From Scybalousia_A sp052170555 (GTDB lineage: Bacteria > Bacteroidota > Bacteroidia > Bacteroidales > P3): 64,000 bases of DNA. This document shows, in pieces, positions 60,653-64,000 of this stretch; positions within the stretch are counted from its first letter, which is position 1, and each line of letters starts with the position of its first letter. The position numbers and the translations under genes were made by a program. Where the stretch lies: positions 62,001-126,000 of the forward strand of contig JBQNAI010000004.1 of NCBI GenBank assembly GCA_052170555.1. The letters are read 5' to 3'. Below the pieces are notes generated by a model. It saw only the letters and a list, made by a program, of their open reading frames with translations. It was not told where the DNA came from and ran no database searches.

Positions 60653-62745
60653 ATCCTCCACCAGTATTTTCTTAAAAACCATTCACTACCCCAAATAAAT
60701 ATTATCAAAACCCAATACCACCAAAGAGAAATAAATCTTTTATTCTCCTGATTTATGTGTATTATAGGTTTGATGTTATCATTTTGTTCTATTAAATTTT
60801 TCAAATCAAAAATCTTATTAGGATACACCATTTTCGCATTAGTTTTTGTAGATAAAGTATAAAGATCGGAATGTTTTGCAACAAGATCATTTAGTTCCAA
60901 ATTGTTAGAAGATATAACAAATTTACCGTTTTGTTTGTATTCTTTGTTATTGTATTTAGTGGTAGCAGTGAAAGAGTATTCTCCTTGAGACATTATACCT
61001 AAATTAAGATAATATGAATTATTATTTTTACCAAATGTATATTTATTATCAGTTTCTTTATCCCTTATATGAAGTGTTATTTCAGGAGTATTGATCATTT
61101 CAAAACTTTCATTGTATAATTGTGCCTTGAATATTATGTTTTCACTTTGCTGATAAACATCTTTGTGTTCTATACGAAAGCGATTTTTATCGGATTTGTT
61201 ACATACAAGTTGGGTTGTTTTGGATATGATTTCATCTATTTGATTGAATGACTTATTAATTAAGTAATTATGTAGTCGCCATCGCCAAATGTTTTCACCT
61301 AGGATAAAAGCTTTCTTAGATATATTCTCATTGTTATATGCAATTAAAGGATAGTTCGTTGTAATGTAACCAATTTTTTGAAACAATAAGGTTTGAATAT
61401 TTGGTGCTACAGAATATTTGGCTGTTAATGAAACCAGAGGAGGTAAATCTTTTAATATATCTGTTACATCTTCTGTAATACCAAATAAAGAAAATGAAGT
61501 GTTATAAGAAGAAAGACTATTATTTGTATTGTCTGATAATGCTTGTAAAGATATGCCTGTATTCAATGCATTGAATAGTGAAACATTTGTACCTTGTCCC
61601 ACTACAAACATAAGACTTGTACCTTTATCCTGTAAATTTTTGATAATGTTATATGATGCGGAGTTATGGGGAAGGGAGTGTAAGATTACTAAATCGTAAT
61701 TAGAAGGATTCTTAGTGTTGTTATCAAAAATAGATACATCTACAGTATAATTCTGATTATTATTTAATGCCATTTTTATAGCAGAGATGTCCGGATGCGG
61801 ATAATTTGCTAAAATCAATACCTTCTTTTTTGTATCCAATACTTCTATGAAGATATCTTTTTTATTGTTTGTTATATTATCTTCTCCGTTGATTTGAGAA
61901 ACATAAAAGCTTATTTTTTCTATTCCAGCTTTTTTACTTATGGATTTTAATTTAGTTGTAATAGAGTAAGAATCATTATCAATGACAAATGATTGAATTG
62001 GAGTAGTTTTTCCTTCTTTAGTCATAAATACTGAAGAATGTTCTCGGATAGCTTTATCTGCTTTGATAGTTATTTCAATTGGATAATCAGTATCAACAAA
62101 TGTTATTTTATTATATTGAATATCAGTAATGGAAATATCTTTTCGTATAGTAGTATCGCCCATAGCAACGGTGTATATGGGACAGGAAATTTTATCATCA
62201 TAATTCAAAAAATTGTTACCCTGGGTGGTAATACCATCTGTTGCTAATATGATAGCAGATAGATTTTCCGTAGAAAACTCTTCTGCAACAAAATCCATAG
62301 ATTGTGAAATATCAGTAGTAAAATCATTGAATTTCAGTATTTTTTGATACGTTAAGTCATCTTTTAGTTGAACTGTTTTACTGCCCATTATCAGACGAAC
62401 GATATTATATTTTTTTGATAAAGTGTTACATAGCCTGTCTAACTTCTTAGTGTAACTTGTTTTGTAATTGTTTCCAAATTTAGTTGCAGATATGGAAGCA
62501 GAATTGTCTTGAAGTATAACCACAGTAGGTTTTTCTATTGTCCTGTTTTTTATTTTTTTAACAGGTGAAATTAATAATAATAAAATTAGAAAGATTCCTA
62601 AGAGTCTCAAAGAAAATAATAGATATTTTTGTTTGAGAGCAAATGTTACTTTGTTACTTTGTTTAAAAAAGTAAACAAAATATGCGACCCCTATTGAAAT
62701 AATTACTATTGGGAGTAATAACCATAAAGAATATTCGGTAAACAT
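60649..62745 (-). CDS. Large membrane protein with VWA-like domain
   Basis: A 698-residue protein. Two N-terminal membrane segments (about 5-26 and 43-62) are followed by a von Willebrand A-like domain. It has DNSAS in VVILQDNSASIS matching the MIDAS pattern DxSxS, and AIILATDGITTQGNNF further on. The long C-terminal half is beta-rich and a final membrane helix lies near the end (WWYWVLIIFIWGSEWFL). It looks like the Bacteroidetes BatA-like or DUF-type VWA membrane proteins. It starts at the stop of the DnaJ protein gene (1 bp overlap) and its own stop overlaps the CCA gene. Function unknown. Confidence 0.7.
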   Translation of the reverse strand: MFTEYSLWLLLPIVIISIGVAYFVYFFKQSNKVTFALKQKYLLFSLRLLGIFLILLLLISPVKKIKNRTIEKPTVVILQDNSASISATKFGNNYKTSYTKKLDRLCNTLSKKYNIVRLIMGSKTVQLKDDLTYQKILKFNDFTTDISQSMDFVAEEFSTENLSAIILATDGITTQGNNFLNYDDKISCPIYTVAMGDTTIRKDISITDIQYNKITFVDTDYPIEITIKADKAIREHSSVFMTKEGKTTPIQSFVIDNDSYSITTKLKSISKKAGIEKISFYVSQINGEDNITNNKKDIFIEVLDTKKKVLILANYPHPDISAIKMALNNNQNYTVDVSIFDNNTKNPSNYDLVILHSLPHNSASYNIIKNLQDKGTSLMFVVGQGTNVSLFNALNTGISLQALSDNTNNSLSSYNTSFSLFGITEDVTDILKDLPPLVSLTAKYSVAPNIQTLLFQKIGYITTNYPLIAYNNENISKKAFILGENIWRWRLHNYLINKSFNQIDEIISKTTQLVCNKSDKNRFRIEHKDVYQQSENIIFKAQLYNESFEMINTPEITLHIRDKETDNKYTFGKNNNSYYLNLGIMSQGEYSFTATTKYNNKEYKQNGKFVISSNNLELNDLVAKHSDLYTLSTKTNAKMVYPNKIFDLKNLIEQNDNIKPIIHINQENKRFISLWWYWVLIIFIWGSEWFLRKYWWRI

Positions 62746-63527
62746 TAGCTTAACCCCCTTTCTTTCTTGATTATTTCATATGCGGCATTAATCTGTTGAA
62801 ATTTTTCTTTGGCGTTTTTTTGTATATCTTCACCTAATGAAGCTACTTTATCCGGGTGATATTTTATAACCAATTTTCGATAAGATTTTTTGATTTCATC
62901 ATCACCTGCATTTTTGTCTACTTGTAATATTACATAAGCATTATTACTTTGATATTGTGTCGTTTGTTGAGATTCTCCTCCATAATTTTGGTAATTGTAG
63001 TTTCGTTGTTGTGAATTGAAGTACATAGCCTGTATGGTGCCGAAATCCCACGCAGATATACGTAGCAATGAACTTATGTTGTGAATCGCATTTAATTCCT
63101 GTTTGGTTATATTTCCGTCTACAAATGAAATATTGAAAAGAAAGTGCAGGAGTTCTAACTTTTGTGCATAGTTGAGTATTTTATTGATGTTCAGACATTT
63201 TTCATTTAAGTTGATAGTATTTTGTTGCAATATATCACGTAATTCCAACATACGTTTATTTGCTTCCAATTGCCCAAAGTTTTTTTCAAAGAAGGAACGA
63301 ACATAATTAACTTCCAATTTAGTAACCCTACCATCAGCTTTCATTACAAAGGCAAACAAAATAAGAAGATTATCAATAAAATAAGTACGTTTATCTGTCG
63401 AAAAGGAGAATTTGGGTGACCAAGTAGTATCTACGATATATCCGATGATAAAACCACCTATTGCTCCCCAAAAACTGTCTCCTAATGCAAAAAATCCAAT
63501 CAATGCACCTATCCATTTAACTCCCAT
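62745..63527 (-). CDS. DjlA-like protein: glycine-rich membrane segment, TerB domain, DnaJ domain
   Basis: A 260-residue protein. The N-terminus is a glycine-rich membrane segment (about 6-32, GALIGFFALGDSFWGAIGGF). A TerB-like helical domain (about 45-165) has LLILFAFVMKADGRVTKLEV and FNISFVDGNITKQEL. A Gln/Tyr-rich linker and a C-terminal J domain (about 190-260) with HPD in VIKYHPDKVASLGED complete it. This is the arrangement of DjlA, a membrane co-chaperone of DnaK. Its stop overlaps the VWA-like gene start by 1 bp. Confidence 0.85.
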   Translation of the reverse strand: MGVKWIGALIGFFALGDSFWGAIGGFIIGYIVDTTWSPKFSFSTDKRTYFIDNLLILFAFVMKADGRVTKLEVNYVRSFFEKNFGQLEANKRMLELRDILQQNTINLNEKCLNINKILNYAQKLELLHFLFNISFVDGNITKQELNAIHNISSLLRISAWDFGTIQAMYFNSQQRNYNYQNYGGESQQTTQYQSNNAYVILQVDKNAGDDEIKKSYRKLVIKYHPDKVASLGEDIQKNAKEKFQQINAAYEIIKKERGLS

Positions 63528-63558
63528 AAAATAGTTATATTATCTATCATTGAAACTG

Positions 63559-63566
63559 CAAAAGTA
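63559..63566 (-). promoter_or_regulatory. -7 box of the djlA-like operon
   Basis: The minus strand reads TACTTTTG followed by CAG. There is no ideal -33. The leader is about 24 nt. Confidence 0.5.
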
Positions 63567-63642
63567 CGAATAATCCGTTTAAAATCGCATATTAGTTTTG
63601 TAAAAAATGGAATTAATTTATTAATTGCTTACAATAATTTTG

Positions 63643-63745
63643 TTTATACGGTTTAAAAATATGTTTTAATCGGTCCAAAATATAATTTCAGACCGATTAA
63701 AATTTATTTTTGGACGGATTAAAGTATGATTTTAATCGGTCCAAA
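63643..63745. repeat. 22-bp-period palindromic repeat array, 5 units (15-bp core family, locus 3)
   Basis: Cores start at 63643, 63665, 63687, 63709 and 63731, exactly 22 bp apart. They are a diverged form, for example TTTAATCGGTCCAAA (twice), TTCAGACCGATTAAA and TTTGGACGGATTAAA. The array is in the divergent region between the djlA-like gene and the GT2 gene. The spacing and core layout equal those at 12606 and 19402. Confidence 0.85.
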
Positions 63746-63781
63746 ATTAATTAATGTGCAATACTATGAAAATAGTATGTA

Positions 63782-63831
63782 ATATTGCAAAGATAATTTG
63801 AAATATCGCAATAATTATTTTTATATCGCAA
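63782..63831. repeat. Three ATAT(T/C)GCAA motifs spaced 20-21 bp
   Basis: ATATTGCAA at 63782, ATATCGCAA at 63803 and ATATCGCAA at 63823, downstream of the 22-bp array and upstream of the GT2 promoter. A similar pair of ATTGCAA 21 bp apart follows the array at 12606 (12704 and 12725). Confidence 0.45.
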
Positions 63832-63905
63832 AGCATATAAAAAGATAGTGGATAAATGATTGCAAGTTTGAAATAGCTTAACAATAGCATTAATAAAATT
63901 ATTTG

Positions 63906-63913
63906 TACCTTTG
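63906..63913 (+). promoter_or_regulatory. -7 box of the GT2 gene
   Basis: TACCTTTG followed by CAATG, about 30 bp before the ATG at 63943. There is no good -33. Confidence 0.5.
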
Positions 63914-63942
63914 CAATGCAAAACTAAGATTTATATGCAATA

Positions 63943-64000
63943 ATGAAACTATCTATTGTAATAGTTAACTACAATGTTGAACATTTTTTAGAGCATTGTT
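63943..64000 (+). CDS. Glycosyltransferase family 2, N-terminus only (partial at window edge)
   Basis: Only 19 codons are inside the window: MKLSIVIVNYNVEHFLEHC. The stretch IVIVNYN is the typical first strand of GT2 enzymes. The rest lies outside, so the sugar and acceptor cannot be guessed. Confidence 0.7.
   Translation, partial: MKLSIVIVNYNVEHFLEHC

Overview
This window is AT-rich Bacteroidetes chromosome, most likely from the Bacteroidales. The main reasons are the gene families: type IX secretion (T9SS) parts, GldF/GldG, DUF349, DUF3276, DUF5683 and DUF5103 proteins, and a viroplasmin-type RNase H. Many genes also sit behind the Bacteroidetes promoter type, with a -7 box TAnnTTTG and often a -33 TTTG. 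I see no rRNA, tRNA, insertion sequence, prophage or CRISPR. The species is not identifiable from the sequence alone.

Layout. 0-7.4 kb: end of aroE, an M50B-like membrane protein, a DUF349 protein, ribosomal protein L31 type B, a GlmU-like nucleotidyltransferase and Lon. 7.6-19.2 kb, minus strand: a large T9SS-sorted protein, ruvB, rlmH, a GNAT-like gene, then a decaying glycogen operon (GH57 amylase, glycogen synthase, debranching enzyme) behind a Wzx-type flippase. 19.7-26.4 kb, plus strand: glycosyltransferase, murF, anmK, an ECF sigma factor with a membrane protein and a Spy-like protein, a TauE/SafE transporter and a PepSY-like lipoprotein. 26.5-33.0 kb, minus strand: rfaE2, panD, a lone CoA-transferase beta subunit, small envelope proteins, the T9SS lipoprotein PorW/SprE and queE. 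33.2-46.0 kb, plus strand: a 1409-residue T9SS-sorted protein, RNase H, murB, an unknown protein, gldF-gldG-DUF4340 and recG. 46.2-54.2 kb, minus strand: an exported coiled-coil protein, a SUMF1-fold protein, an amidohydrolase, DUF721 with recF, the T9SS plug protein and pepP. 54.8-58.9 kb, plus strand: mnmE, DUF3276, parA-parB-DUF5683. 59.2-63.5 kb, minus strand: CCA-adding enzyme, a VWA-like protein and a TerB/DnaJ protein. A GT2 glycosyltransferase begins at the right edge.

Two things stand out. First, the three-gene glycogen operon is visibly decaying. The debranching enzyme has an in-frame TAG where the family has Trp, and its WGRD motif is gone. The synthase is frameshifted. The GH57 amylase has lost its middle but keeps both ends. 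Flanking genes in the same apparent operon look intact. Second, there are two families of short, near-palindromic repeats in arrays with strict helical spacing. One has a 15-bp core (TTTAGAC-G/C-GTCTAAA) every 22 bp at three intergenic loci with related flanks. The other has a 13-bp core (AAAGT-nnn-ACTTT) every 21 bp at four loci, plus one single copy. Nothing I recognise explains either family. They look like phased binding sites or a small dispersed element.

Several start codons were moved inward from the longest open frame, because a -7 box or repeat array lies inside the longer version, or because of a Shine-Dalgarno sequence or family N-terminus. All functions are from motif and family recognition by eye; no searches were run.
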